A stretch of DNA of 64,000 nt from Sphaerisporangium sp. TRM90804 (GTDB taxonomy: Bacteria; Actinomycetota; Actinomycetes; Streptosporangiales; Streptosporangiaceae): contig NZ_JARWAC010000016.1 in NCBI RefSeq assembly GCF_029846175.1, forward strand, positions 1 to 64,000. The letters are read 5' to 3'. Positions within the stretch are counted from its first letter, which is position 1, and every line of letters starts with the position of its first letter. Position numbers and translations under genes: made by a program. Of this stretch, positions 16,345-24,716 are shown one piece after another. A model generated the notes under the pieces. That model was not told the origin of the DNA. It worked only from the letters and a program-made list of their open reading frames with translations, and did no database searches.

Positions 16345-18450
16345 ATGATGCACGGGACGTGGCTCGATCGCTCGCGAAGGCCGCCCGCGGGCCGGGTGCT
16401 CGCCGCGGTGTCCATCATGCCTGCCCTCGCGCTCGCGGGCTGGCTCGTCGCGGGCGTGCCCCTCCTCCTGCTCGGCCGGTTCACGCCGCTTCCCGCGTTC
16501 GCCCTGGGCGGCGCGCTGGCCGCGGCCCTGTGCTGGTACGGGCCGCGGGTGGCGATCAGGCGCGAGGCGCCGGAGGCGACGGCCTGGCAGGTGAGCGGGG
16601 TGCTGGTCGTCGCCGCCCTGTCGGCGGTGTTCAACGGCGTCCTGCACAGCGAGCAGCTCATCGTCCGCAGGGACCCCGGCACCTACGCGCAGTACGCGAT
16701 CTGGCTGGCCGGGCACGGCTCGCTGCCCATCCCGTACGACCTGGCGGCCTTCGGCGGGCCCGACACCGCGCTGCGCTTCGACAGCGTGGGCTTCTACGAC
16801 CACGCCGGCGCGGTGGTGCCGCAGTTCATGCCCGGGGCGCCGCTGATCCTCGCCGCCGGCCACTGGCTGGGCGGGGTCACCGGGTTGCTGGTGACGCCGG
16901 CGGTGCTCGGCGCGCTGGCCGTGCTCACCTTCGCCGGGGTGGTGACCCGCCTGGCCGGCGGGCGCTGGGCCCCGCTCGCCGCGCTGGTGCTCGCCTGCGC
17001 GCTGCCGATCATCTACACCTCGCGCACGACGTTCAGCGAGATCCCGTCGATGATCCTCCTGTTCGGCGCGGTCGCGCTGGTGCTGGACGCCCGCCTGGCC
17101 GCCCGGCCGCGCGTCACCGCCGCGCTGGCCGGGCTGGCGTTCGGGCTGGCCGTGGTGGTGCGCATAGACGGGCTGCGCGACCTGCTCCCGGTGATCGCCT
17201 ACGCCGGGCTGCTGGTCGCGCTGCGGCGCGTCGCCGGCCGGGGGGCCGCGTTCGCCCCGCTGGGGCTGCCGCTGCTCGGCGGGCTGGTCGCGGGCGCGGC
17301 GCTGGGGCTGGTCGCGGCCTTCCTCGCGGCCCGGCCGTACCTGTCCTATCTGTCCGGCTCGATCATCCCGCTGCTGGCCATCACCGGGGTCGTGCTGCTG
17401 CTCACCGCGGTGCTCGCCGCCGCCGGCCCGGCGCTGCTGTCGTCCCGCGTGCGGGCGGCCGCCCTGACGGAACGGCTGGGGAGGCGGCTGTCGTGGCCCG
17501 CCGCGGCCCTCGTCGTGCTCGTCATGGCAGGCTTCGCCGTCCGTCCCTGGTTGCAGACGGTGCACCGCACGGCCGTCACCCGGGACGACAAGGCCAACGC
17601 GCAGTTCATCGGCGGTCTGCAGCGGTCGAACGGGCTGCCCGTCGACCCCACGCGCCTCTACACCGAGCAGTCACTCAACTGGGTGATCTGGTACGTCGGG
17701 CTGCCGGTCGTCGTGCTGGCCACGCTGGCGGCGGCCGTCCTGGTGTGGCGCATGACACGCGGCAGGGGGTTCGCCTGGGTGCTGCCGCTGGCGATCATCG
17801 GATGGACGACGGCGACCACCCTGTGGCGCCCGGCCATCACCCCCGACCACCCGTGGGCGTCCCGGCGGCTGGTGCCGGTGATCCTCCCGGGCCTGATCCT
17901 GCTCGCGGTCTGGGGCCTGCGCTGGCTAACGGGGCGGGCCAGGGGCGCCGGGTACGGCGGCGAGGCCCGGCGGTGGCTGGTCGCGGCCGGCGGCGTGCTC
18001 GTGCTGGTGCCCGGCGCGGTCACCTCCATCGGCACCGCCTTCACCCAGGCCGACCGCGGCGAGGCGGCGGCGATCGCCCGCATGTGCGCGGCGATCCCGG
18101 CGGACGCGACCGTGCTGATCGTCGAGCGCGCGACGGCCGACCGGTTCACCCAGGTGGTCAGGGGCATGTGCGGGGTGCCCGCCGCGCGGGTGCGCCCCGC
18201 CGGCCGCGACCTGGCGGCGCCGGTGGACGTCGACCGCGTGGCCGCCCGCGTGCGCGCGGCCGGCCGGCGCCCGGTCGTGCTGGCCGCCGAGTGGTCGCAG
18301 GCCCTTCCCTACGGCCCGCCCGCGCACGTCGTCGCCCTGGACACCCGCCAGGACGAGCGCTCCCTGGCCGGCGCGCCGGACGGCACCTGGTCGCTCAAGA
18401 TCAACGTCTGGATGGCCGAGCCCGCCTCCTCACGCCCCGCCGCGCCTTGA
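16345..18450 (+). CDS. Large polytopic membrane protein, GT-C-like glycosyltransferase
   Basis: The 701-residue protein has about 12 hydrophobic segments and a soluble C-terminal domain of about 150 residues with an alternating alpha/beta look. The first long loop carries RRDPGTYAQYAIWLA, and a later one TSRTTFSEIP. These acidic loop motifs are typical of actinobacterial GT-C proteins that glycosylate envelope polymers. It is divergent from the other GT-C gene and 33 bases upstream of the FtsX-like gene. The exact donor and acceptor cannot be read from the sequence. ATG 16345 or 16348 are both possible starts. Confidence 0.65.
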   Translation: MMHGTWLDRSRRPPAGRVLAAVSIMPALALAGWLVAGVPLLLLGRFTPLPAFALGGALAAALCWYGPRVAIRREAPEATAWQVSGVLVVAALSAVFNGVLHSEQLIVRRDPGTYAQYAIWLAGHGSLPIPYDLAAFGGPDTALRFDSVGFYDHAGAVVPQFMPGAPLILAAGHWLGGVTGLLVTPAVLGALAVLTFAGVVTRLAGGRWAPLAALVLACALPIIYTSRTTFSEIPSMILLFGAVALVLDARLAARPRVTAALAGLAFGLAVVVRIDGLRDLLPVIAYAGLLVALRRVAGRGAAFAPLGLPLLGGLVAGAALGLVAAFLAARPYLSYLSGSIIPLLAITGVVLLLTAVLAAAGPALLSSRVRAAALTERLGRRLSWPAAALVVLVMAGFAVRPWLQTVHRTAVTRDDKANAQFIGGLQRSNGLPVDPTRLYTEQSLNWVIWYVGLPVVVLATLAAAVLVWRMTRGRGFAWVLPLAIIGWTTATTLWRPAITPDHPWASRRLVPVILPGLILLAVWGLRWLTGRARGAGYGGEARRWLVAAGGVLVLVPGAVTSIGTAFTQADRGEAAAIARMCAAIPADATVLIVERATADRFTQVVRGMCGVPAARVRPAGRDLAAPVDVDRVAARVRAAGRRPVVLAAEWSQALPYGPPAHVVALDTRQDERSLAGAPDGTWSLKINVWMAEPASSRPAAP

Positions 18451-18483
18451 CGGCCCGCCGCGGCGCTCAGGAGAGTGGTCACC

Positions 18484-19380
18484 GTGGACGCGCGCGCGGA
18501 CGTCACGGAAGCCGAGGAGCTGTCGTTCGGGGACGACCCCGACTCCGAATCCCGGTTACGACGATGGTCGTCGGCCCATGGGAAGACGGCCCTCGCCGGG
18601 ATGACCGTGCTCGCGGTGCTGCTGGTGGCGGTGGCCGGCGCCCGTTTCCTGTCCGGCCGGTCCCTGGAACCGCTCCCGCCGCCCGACGTCGCGTTTCCCG
18701 AGCAGCTCGGCTTCCGGGTGGAGCTGTGCGAGGAACGGTGGCCCACCTGCTGGCCGGAGGGGCGCGAGAGCGCGAAGGACATCCAGCGTGTCGAGGCCGC
18801 GCTGCGCGCGATACCCGAGGTGTCGGAGGTGCGGTTCGTCAGCCAGGAGGAGGTGTCGGAGGAGCTTCGCCGGTACGCCGGCGGCACCCCTCGCGGCGCG
18901 CAGGGCCGGCGGCTGGTCAGGATGGCGTTCGCCGAGGGCTTCCGCGGGACCATGCGCCACGCGTCGGACTTCGCGCGCGTGGCCGAGCAGGCGAGGGACA
19001 TTCCGGGCGTGCAGGGAGTGGAGCGCAGGACGACGGGGTTCTGGGAGGGCAAGGCCGACGTCGCCGTGCGGCTGTGCGGCCGGGACGACCAGGGATGCCC
19101 GCTCGCGCACCGGCCGATCAGCCCCGACCGCAAACGGGCGGTCCTGGAGACGATCCAGAAGGCCGAGGGCGTCGACACGGTCTACCTTTCGGACCCCGCC
19201 TTCGAGATGAGGCTGGAAAGGCACTACGACCCAGGGCCGGCCGACTCGGCGCGGGCGCGTCCGGAGCGCGAAGTCCTCTACGTCAAGACGGACGGGCCCG
19301 CGGAGGCCGCGCTCGTGCTCCAGGCGGTCGAGGGCATGCCGGGCGTGGAGGCGGCCTGGCGGCTGCCGCCCCCCGGGTAG
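18484..19380 (+). CDS. Orphan FtsX-like extracellular-domain protein
   Basis: The 298-residue protein has a cytoplasmic N-terminus, one membrane helix (about 36-55) and an extracytoplasmic part. That part contains an FtsX extracellular-domain-like module (ALRAIPEVSEVRFVSQEE followed by a region ending GVQGV) and what looks like a second, shorter copy (ETIQKAEGVDTVYLSDPAFE). True FtsX has four helices and an FtsE partner; both are absent here. FtsX-type domains bind and activate peptidoglycan hydrolases, so a regulatory role in wall remodelling is inferred. The GTG start is chosen because AGGAG lies 10 bases upstream; GTG at 18475 is too close. Leu25 is encoded by the rare codon TTA. Confidence 0.7.
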   Translation: MDARADVTEAEELSFGDDPDSESRLRRWSSAHGKTALAGMTVLAVLLVAVAGARFLSGRSLEPLPPPDVAFPEQLGFRVELCEERWPTCWPEGRESAKDIQRVEAALRAIPEVSEVRFVSQEEVSEELRRYAGGTPRGAQGRRLVRMAFAEGFRGTMRHASDFARVAEQARDIPGVQGVERRTTGFWEGKADVAVRLCGRDDQGCPLAHRPISPDRKRAVLETIQKAEGVDTVYLSDPAFEMRLERHYDPGPADSARARPEREVLYVKTDGPAEAALVLQAVEGMPGVEAAWRLPPPG

Positions 19381-19447
19381 CCCGCGCCGCCGCGGGGAAA
19401 GCTCACAGGTAGTGGGCGAGGTGGACTCGGATCCCGGCCGGGCACTG

Positions 19448-19453
19448 TATTCT
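19448..19453 (+). promoter_or_regulatory. -10 element (TATTCT), leaderless start
   Basis: TATTCT ends 8 bases before the GTG at 19462, and no ribosome site precedes the GTG. A weak -35-like TGGACT lies near 19422. Confidence 0.45.
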
Positions 19454-19461
19454 CGCCCGAC

Positions 19462-20391
19462 GTGAGTGTGACCGAGACGCCTGAGACGGGATCCGCCGTG
19501 GAAGCGAAGCCGTACGTGACGATCGTCCTGCCGTGTTACAACGAGCAGGACCACGTCATCGCCGAGGTCGAGCGCATCTGCGGCGCCATGGACACCAGCG
19601 GTTACACCTACGAGCTGATGGCAGTGGACGACCACTCCACCGACCAGACCCTCGTTCGGCTGCGCGAGGCGGAGCACCGCTTCCCCCACATGCGTGTCGT
19701 GGCCTTCCACCGCAACGGCGGCTCGGGCACGGTGCGGCGCATCGGCACGCAGGAGGCGCGCGGCGAGATCGTCGTGTGGACCGACGCCGACATGACCTAC
19801 CCCAACGAGCGCATCCCCGAGCTGGTGCAGCTCCTGGAGAAGGACTCCACGATCGACCAGGTCGTGGGCGCCCGCACCAGCGAGCAGGGCTCGCACAAGT
19901 TCCTGCGGGTGCCGGCCAAGTGGTTCATCCGCAAGGTCGCCGAGCGCCTGGCCGGGCAGGAGATCCCCGACCTCAACTCCGGGCTGCGGGCCTTCAGGCG
20001 TTCGGTGTCGCTGCCCTACCTGCGGCTGCTGCCGCCCGGCTTCTCCTGCGTCACCACGATCACGCTGGCGTTCCTGTCGAACCAGCACGACGTGCACTAC
20101 ATGCCGATCGAGTACAGCAAGCGGGCCGGCACGTCGAAGTTCAGCTTCATCTCCGACGCCTACCGCTACATCCTGCAGGTGCTGCGGATGGTGATGTACT
20201 TCAATCCGCTCAAGGTGCTGATGCCGCCGGCGATCTGGCTCGTGGTGATCGCGCTCGGCAAGGGCGTGGTCGACATGGTCAGGCACCCGTTCTACTTCCC
20301 GGCGAGCACGGTGATGGCCTTCCTGTCGGGGTTGATCATCGGTTCGCTGGCCCTGCTCGCCGACCTGATCGTCCGATCTCGGGGCGAATGA
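19462..20391 (+). CDS. Polyprenyl-phosphate glycosyltransferase (GT2, DPM/ArnC-like)
   Basis: The 309-residue enzyme has a GT-A domain with VTIVLPCYNEQDHV near 19, the metal-binding WTDADMTYP near 110 and DLNSGLRAFRRS near 173. Two C-terminal membrane helices follow (about 246-265 and 278-302). This layout matches synthases of undecaprenyl- or decaprenyl-phosphate sugars. The product would feed GT-C enzymes such as those at 14096 and 16345. The next gene starts 1 base after the stop, so the two form an operon. Confidence 0.85.
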   Translation: MSVTETPETGSAVEAKPYVTIVLPCYNEQDHVIAEVERICGAMDTSGYTYELMAVDDHSTDQTLVRLREAEHRFPHMRVVAFHRNGGSGTVRRIGTQEARGEIVVWTDADMTYPNERIPELVQLLEKDSTIDQVVGARTSEQGSHKFLRVPAKWFIRKVAERLAGQEIPDLNSGLRAFRRSVSLPYLRLLPPGFSCVTTITLAFLSNQHDVHYMPIEYSKRAGTSKFSFISDAYRYILQVLRMVMYFNPLKVLMPPAIWLVVIALGKGVVDMVRHPFYFPASTVMAFLSGLIIGSLALLADLIVRSRGE

Positions 20392-20392
20392 C

Positions 20393-21466
20393 GTGCGCGT
20401 CGCCATCGTCGGCCCGGCGTTCCCGTACAAGGGCGGCGGGGCGCTGCACACCACCGAGCTGGCCCACCGGCTGACGGCCCTGGGCCACGATGTCGTCGTG
20501 GAGTCCTGGCGCGCGCAGTACCCCTCCTTCCTCTACCCCGGGCAGCAGACGATCGAGGTCCCCGAGGGGGAGCCGTTCCCGGGTGTGCGCCGCGAGCTCG
20601 ACTGGCGCCGCCCCGACGGCTGGCTCGCCTGCGGCCGCAGGCTGCGCGGCGCCGATCTCGTGGTGCTCACCCTGCTCAGCCCGGTTCAGGTCCCCGCCTA
20701 CCTCGGCATCCTGTACGGCCTGCGGCGCGAGGCCCCGGTCGTGGCGCTGTGCCACAACGTGCTGCCCCACGAGCGCAAGGCACATGACGCGCCGCTGGTG
20801 CGGGCGCTGCTGCGGCGGGCCGACCGCGTGCTGGCCCACTCCGAGGAGCAGGCCGGCCTGGCGCGCGGCCTGGCGCCCACGCCGGTGAGCGTGGCAGCCC
20901 TGCCGCCGCACCTGCCGGGCAAGGCGGGAACCGGCGCGGGGGGCGGGGTGCGCCGCCGGCTGCTGTTCTTCGGCATCGTTCGGCCCTACAAGGGGCTCGA
21001 CCTGCTGCTGCGCGCGCTGGCCCGCGTGCCGGGCGTCTCGCTCACGGTGGCGGGGGAGTTCTGGGGCGGCCTCGACCAGACCCGCGCCCTGGTCACCGAG
21101 CTGGGCCTCGGCGAGCGGGTCGACCTGCGGCCCGGTTACGTCCCCGCCGAGGACGTCCCCGAGCTGTTCGCCGGCGCCGACGCCCTGGTGATGCCCTACC
21201 GCTCGGCCACCGGCAGCCAGAACGCCTGGCTGGGCCACGAGCACGGCGTCCCGGTGATCGCCACCCGGGTCGGCGCGCTCGCCGACCACGTCACCGACGG
21301 CGTGGACGGCCTGCTCACCGAGCCCTCGGTGGAGGCTCTGGCGGCCACGATCGAGCGGTTCTACGCCGACGGCGAGCCCGAGCGGCTGCGCCAGGGCGTC
21401 AAGGCCGTCGACCCCGAGCCCTACTGGGCGGCGTACGCCTCGGCCTTGCTGCCCTCCGGCGCCTGA
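20393..21466 (+). CDS. Glycosyltransferase family 4
   Basis: The 357-residue GT-B enzyme begins RVAIVGPAFPYKGGGALHT, has CHNVLPHE near 119, the donor-site LLFFGIVRPYKGLDLLL near 190 and the acidic EHGVPVIATRVGALADH near 283. It is translationally coupled to the GT2 upstream (1 base between stop and GTG). Its last 46 bases overlap the end of the leftward flippase-like gene. It probably extends a lipid-linked oligosaccharide in the cytoplasm. Confidence 0.85.
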   Translation: MRVAIVGPAFPYKGGGALHTTELAHRLTALGHDVVVESWRAQYPSFLYPGQQTIEVPEGEPFPGVRRELDWRRPDGWLACGRRLRGADLVVLTLLSPVQVPAYLGILYGLRREAPVVALCHNVLPHERKAHDAPLVRALLRRADRVLAHSEEQAGLARGLAPTPVSVAALPPHLPGKAGTGAGGGVRRRLLFFGIVRPYKGLDLLLRALARVPGVSLTVAGEFWGGLDQTRALVTELGLGERVDLRPGYVPAEDVPELFAGADALVMPYRSATGSQNAWLGHEHGVPVIATRVGALADHVTDGVDGLLTEPSVEALAATIERFYADGEPERLRQGVKAVDPEPYWAAYASALLPSGA

Positions 21467-22365
21467 GCGCGCGCCAGCGCGAACCCGATGCCGGCCCACA
21501 GCAGGTCGACCAGCGTGAAGGCGAGCCGGGAGACCACGGCGACCACCAGCGCGCGCGGGGCGTCCAGCACGGGGGCCAGCACGAGCACCATGGCGCCCTC
21601 GCGCACCCCGATGCCCGCCGGCACGATCACGGTGAGCAGGCCGGTCGCCCAGGCCAGCGCGTACGCCCCGGCCGCGACCGCGTACAGCGACGGGCCGGCC
21701 GGGCGCATGTCGCCGATCAGCAGCCAGATGTGGATCCCGTAGACCAGCCATCCGGCCATCGTCCAGGCCGCCGCCGCCAGCATCGCCCGCCCGGTGAGCA
21801 CCCGGTCGAGCGGCTCCCTGCGGGCGATCCTCAGCACGAGGTTGAGCCCGAAGGTCAGCACCCGGGGGTGCAGGCCGGCGGCGATGAGCGGGATCAGCGC
21901 CAGCAGGTACCACGCCTGCCTGGCCACGTGCCCGGAGGTGAAGGGCAGCGTCGCGGCGGCGAGCGCGAGCGCGCAGCCGAGGGAGGTCACCAGCGCCACC
22001 ACGGTCGCTCCGAACGTGCGGCGCGGCGGCGACCCGTGGTCGCGGGCCAGCTCGGCCATGGCGGCGAACGCCCACACCGAGCCGGGCACGTACTTGCCGA
22101 GCTGCCCCATGAACATGACCTTGGCGGCGACCCGCGCGGGCAGGGGCGAGCCGAGCCCGGCCAGGACCACGCGCCAGGCCAGGAGCATCAGCCCGGCGCC
22201 GGCGAACACGGCGGCGACCGACCCGGCGACCGTCCAAACCGACAGCGTGGTCAGCGCGCGCACCGACTCGTTCCAGTTCCTGGCCAGGCCATACGCCAGG
22301 AAACCGAGGGCGACGAGCGCGAGGGCCACCCGCAGCAGGCGGCTCGATCGCAGGCGGCTCAGCAT
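21421..22365 (-). CDS. Flippase-like integral membrane protein (LPG-synthase TM / UPF0104 family)
   Basis: The 314-residue protein has about eight helices and the family hallmarks GQLGKYVPGSVW near 100 and VPAGIGVREGAM near 243. The family includes AglD and the membrane half of MprF and is thought to act on lipid-linked substrates. The ATG at 22365 is preceded by TACGCT with a 6-base gap, so the message looks leaderless. It is divergent from the methyltransferase gene, whose partner is a paralogue of this protein. The 3' ends overlap with the convergent GT4 by 46 bases. Confidence 0.8.
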   Translation of the reverse strand: MLSRLRSSRLLRVALALVALGFLAYGLARNWNESVRALTTLSVWTVAGSVAAVFAGAGLMLLAWRVVLAGLGSPLPARVAAKVMFMGQLGKYVPGSVWAFAAMAELARDHGSPPRRTFGATVVALVTSLGCALALAAATLPFTSGHVARQAWYLLALIPLIAAGLHPRVLTFGLNLVLRIARREPLDRVLTGRAMLAAAAWTMAGWLVYGIHIWLLIGDMRPAGPSLYAVAAGAYALAWATGLLTVIVPAGIGVREGAMVLVLAPVLDAPRALVVAVVSRLAFTLVDLLWAGIGFALARAQAPEGSKAEAYAAQ

Positions 22366-22371
22366 CCGCCC

Positions 22372-22377
22372 AGCGTA
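22372..22377 (-). promoter_or_regulatory. -10 element (TACGCT), leaderless start
   Basis: TACGCT on the minus strand is followed by 6 bases and then the ATG at 22365. Confidence 0.5.
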
Positions 22378-22511
22378 CGACCCCGGCCCTACCCGCCGGT
22401 AGCTCCCGGGCCGCGCCTCCCGCAACCACGATGCAAAGCTTCGGTGCGCACCCTGTGCCCCGCGGGCGGCCGATCGGCGGTGAACGGGCGGGGGCGCGGG
22501 GGCGGCTCCAC

Positions 22512-22517
22512 TAGGGT
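22512..22517 (+). promoter_or_regulatory. -10 element (TAGGGT), leaderless start
   Basis: TAGGGT is followed by 8 bases and the GTG at 22526. No purine-rich ribosome site lies between. Confidence 0.5.
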
Positions 22518-22525
22518 TGGGCGGC

Positions 22526-23380
22526 GTGGGTAAGGAACGCACGGCGCAGCTCGCGTACTCCGAGTTCCAGGGCGCGATGCTCGACGAGGCCAAGCGCCGC
22601 CGCAAGGCCGCCAAGATCATCGCGGTGCTGGGGCACTTCCTGGGACGGGACCCCGGCGACGACGGCGCCAAGGTGCTCGACGGGCTGACGGTCGCCGACA
22701 TCGGGTGCTCGGCGGGCTTCATCGCCGACGAGCTGGCCTCCGCGGGCGCCGAGCGCGCCTTCGGGGTCGACATCGACGTTCCCGGGCTGCGCAGGGCCGC
22801 CGAGCGCTTCGGCGGCCATGTCGAGTTCGTGTGCGCCGACGGCACCGCGCTGCCGTTCCCCGACGGGTCGGTCGACGTCCTGGTCTTCAACCACATCTAC
22901 GAGCACGTGGTCGACCCCGACGCCGTGATCGCCGAGATGCGCCGGGTGCTGTCCGACGACGGCGTGCTCTACCTCGGGCTCGGCAACCGGCTCGGCGTGG
23001 TCGAGCCTCACTACAAGCTGCCGTTCCTGTCGTACCTGCCGCCGTCCCTGGCCGACCGGTACGTGCGCGCCTCCGGGCGCGCCGACCACTACTACGAGCG
23101 CTTCCGCACCCGGCGGGGCCTGCGGCGCATGCTGGCCGGCTTCCACGTGTGGGACTACTCCTTCCCCGTGCTGGCCTCGCCCGGGCGGTTCGCCGGGGGC
23201 GAGCTGTTCCCCGGCGCCGTGGGCCGCGCCGCCCAGGGCGCCCTGGCCAGGACACCGCGCCCGGCCCTGCGCGCCCTGCTGCCGGTCGTGCCGACCTACC
23301 TGTGGGTGGCCACCAAGACCCCGCGCCGCCCCCTCGGCCCCGCGCTCCCGCAGCCTCCCGAGCCCGTCCGCACACCGTGA
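22526..23380 (+). CDS. Class I SAM-dependent methyltransferase
   Basis: The 284-residue protein has a Rossmann-fold methyltransferase core: VADIGCSAGFIADEL near 56 (SAM loop), GVDIDVPG near 77, ADGTALPFPDGSVDVLVFNHIYEHV (split motif II/III) near 105-128, and MRRVLSDDGVLYLGLGN near 140. The extended C-terminal region (180-284) resembles methyltransferases acting on lipid-linked glycans. It overlaps the flippase-like gene by 4 bases (GTGA), pointing to a shared lipid substrate. The GTG is chosen at the leaderless position. Confidence 0.75.
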   Translation: MGKERTAQLAYSEFQGAMLDEAKRRRKAAKIIAVLGHFLGRDPGDDGAKVLDGLTVADIGCSAGFIADELASAGAERAFGVDIDVPGLRRAAERFGGHVEFVCADGTALPFPDGSVDVLVFNHIYEHVVDPDAVIAEMRRVLSDDGVLYLGLGNRLGVVEPHYKLPFLSYLPPSLADRYVRASGRADHYYERFRTRRGLRRMLAGFHVWDYSFPVLASPGRFAGGELFPGAVGRAAQGALARTPRPALRALLPVVPTYLWVATKTPRRPLGPALPQPPEPVRTP

Positions 23381-24366
23381 CCGGCCCGTCTCCCGTGGTC
23401 ACCGAGAACGCCGCGACGCCCGCCGGGGTTCCGCCGCGCCGGAGCGCCCGCGGGAAGGCGGTGCGGCTGGCGTTCCTGGCGGTCGCGCTCGGCTTCGGCG
23501 CCTGGGCCGTCTCCACGCAGTGGGCCGAGGTGTCCGACGGGTTCTCCCGGCTGTCGTGGCCGTACGTCGTCGGCGCGCTCGCGGCGGTGCTGGCGGCACT
23601 GGCGGCGGGCATGCTGATGTGGCGGTCGCTGCTGGCCGACCTCGGCTCGCCGCTCCCCTTCCTCGCCGCGGCGAAGGTCTTCTTCGTCGGCCAGCTCGGC
23701 AAGTACATCCCCGGGTCGCTGTGGCCGGTGCTCGCCCAGATGGAGATGGGCCGGGACCTCGGGGTGCCGCGCCCGCGCAGCGCCGCCGCGTTCTTCCTCA
23801 CCTACCCGATCTACATGGCCACCGGGCTCACGGTCGCCGCCGTCACGCTCCCCGCCTTCGCCGGCGACTCGGCGGCCCCCTACGCCTGGCTGCTCGTGCT
23901 GCTGCCCGTGGTGGCCGCCGGGCTGCACCCCCGCGTCGTCAACGCCGTCCTCGGGTTCGGGCTGAGGAGGCTCAAACGGCCGCCGCTGGAGCACCCCCTC
24001 ACCCGCGCGGGCGTGCTCGCCTCTGTGGGCTGGGCCTTCGCCGGCTGGCTGTTCTACGGCACGCACCTGGCGCTGATCGTCGCCGGCCTGGGCGCCACCG
24101 GCCCCCGGGCGGCGATCCTGTCCTTCGGGGCCATCGCGCTGGCCTGGTGCCTGCAGTTCGTCGTGGTCGTCGTCCCGGCGGGGGCGGGGGTGCGGGAGGT
24201 CGCGATGATCGCGGTGCTGGCCCCCGTGCTCGACCCCGGGTCGGCGATCGCAGCCGCCCTGTGCTCGCGGCTGGTGGTGACCGCGGGCGACCTCGTCTGC
24301 GCCGGCCTCGCCGGCCTGGCCGCCCGCCGGGCGCCGGGCGTGCGCGTCCGCACGCGCGGCGCCTGA
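23377..24366 (+). CDS. Flippase-like integral membrane protein, paralogue of the 21421-22365 product
   Basis: The 329-residue protein has about eight helices with GQLGKYIPGSLWPV near 104 and VPAGAGVREVAM near 265, the same hallmarks and order as the leftward paralogue. Sequence agreement is high around these motifs (for example GLHPRV in both). It is coupled to the methyltransferase by a GTGA overlap. Two closely related copies flanking a methyltransferase suggest a local duplication followed by specialisation for two lipid-linked substrates. Confidence 0.8.
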   Translation: MTGPSPVVTENAATPAGVPPRRSARGKAVRLAFLAVALGFGAWAVSTQWAEVSDGFSRLSWPYVVGALAAVLAALAAGMLMWRSLLADLGSPLPFLAAAKVFFVGQLGKYIPGSLWPVLAQMEMGRDLGVPRPRSAAAFFLTYPIYMATGLTVAAVTLPAFAGDSAAPYAWLLVLLPVVAAGLHPRVVNAVLGFGLRRLKRPPLEHPLTRAGVLASVGWAFAGWLFYGTHLALIVAGLGATGPRAAILSFGAIALAWCLQFVVVVVPAGAGVREVAMIAVLAPVLDPGSAIAAALCSRLVVTAGDLVCAGLAGLAARRAPGVRVRTRGA

Positions 24367-24716
24367 GCCGCCCTCACCGGGTGCGGCGCGCGGGGGAGCA
24401 AACTCACCTGAGATCTCCGCTGGTGTGCGCGACGCCGGAGCGCACGGCACCCCGCGATCTCCGTACGGGATCTTTGCGGCGCCCCGGGTTTGCGCAGCCA
24501 CCGGCCGCGCGTCGGCTGAAATGCTCTGTGATTTCTCTCTCGATTCCGGGAAGCCTGGCAATAGAGTGAAGTAGATGGGATCGGGGTGAGGGAGCCGGTT
24601 GGGCGACCGGCGGGGCACGATCGTGAACCGGCCGGTCCGCGCGGTGCCGCGCGGCCTTCGCCCACACGCGGTCTCCGCCCCGGGCCTGTGTGGAGACCCG
24701 AGAGGAGAGTTCGCCC
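24367..24716 (+). promoter_or_regulatory. Intergenic leader and promoter region of the GT4 gene
   Basis: This 350-base stretch has no convincing gene. TAGAGT (24562-24567) in a locally AT-rich patch looks like a -10 element, which would give a leader of about 140 bases ending in GAGGAGAG before the GTG at 24717. The leader is G-rich and may fold, but I see no known riboswitch. Confidence 0.4.

Noticed and set aside
15525-19412. 1295-codon plus-strand frame
   Set aside because: It crosses the start of one real gene and the whole of another in the wrong frame and encodes only Arg/Gly/Ala-rich low-complexity sequence.
24367-24716. Riboswitch or small RNA in the long leader of the GT4 gene
   Set aside because: No known consensus could be matched by eye. 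It is kept only as a promoter/leader region.
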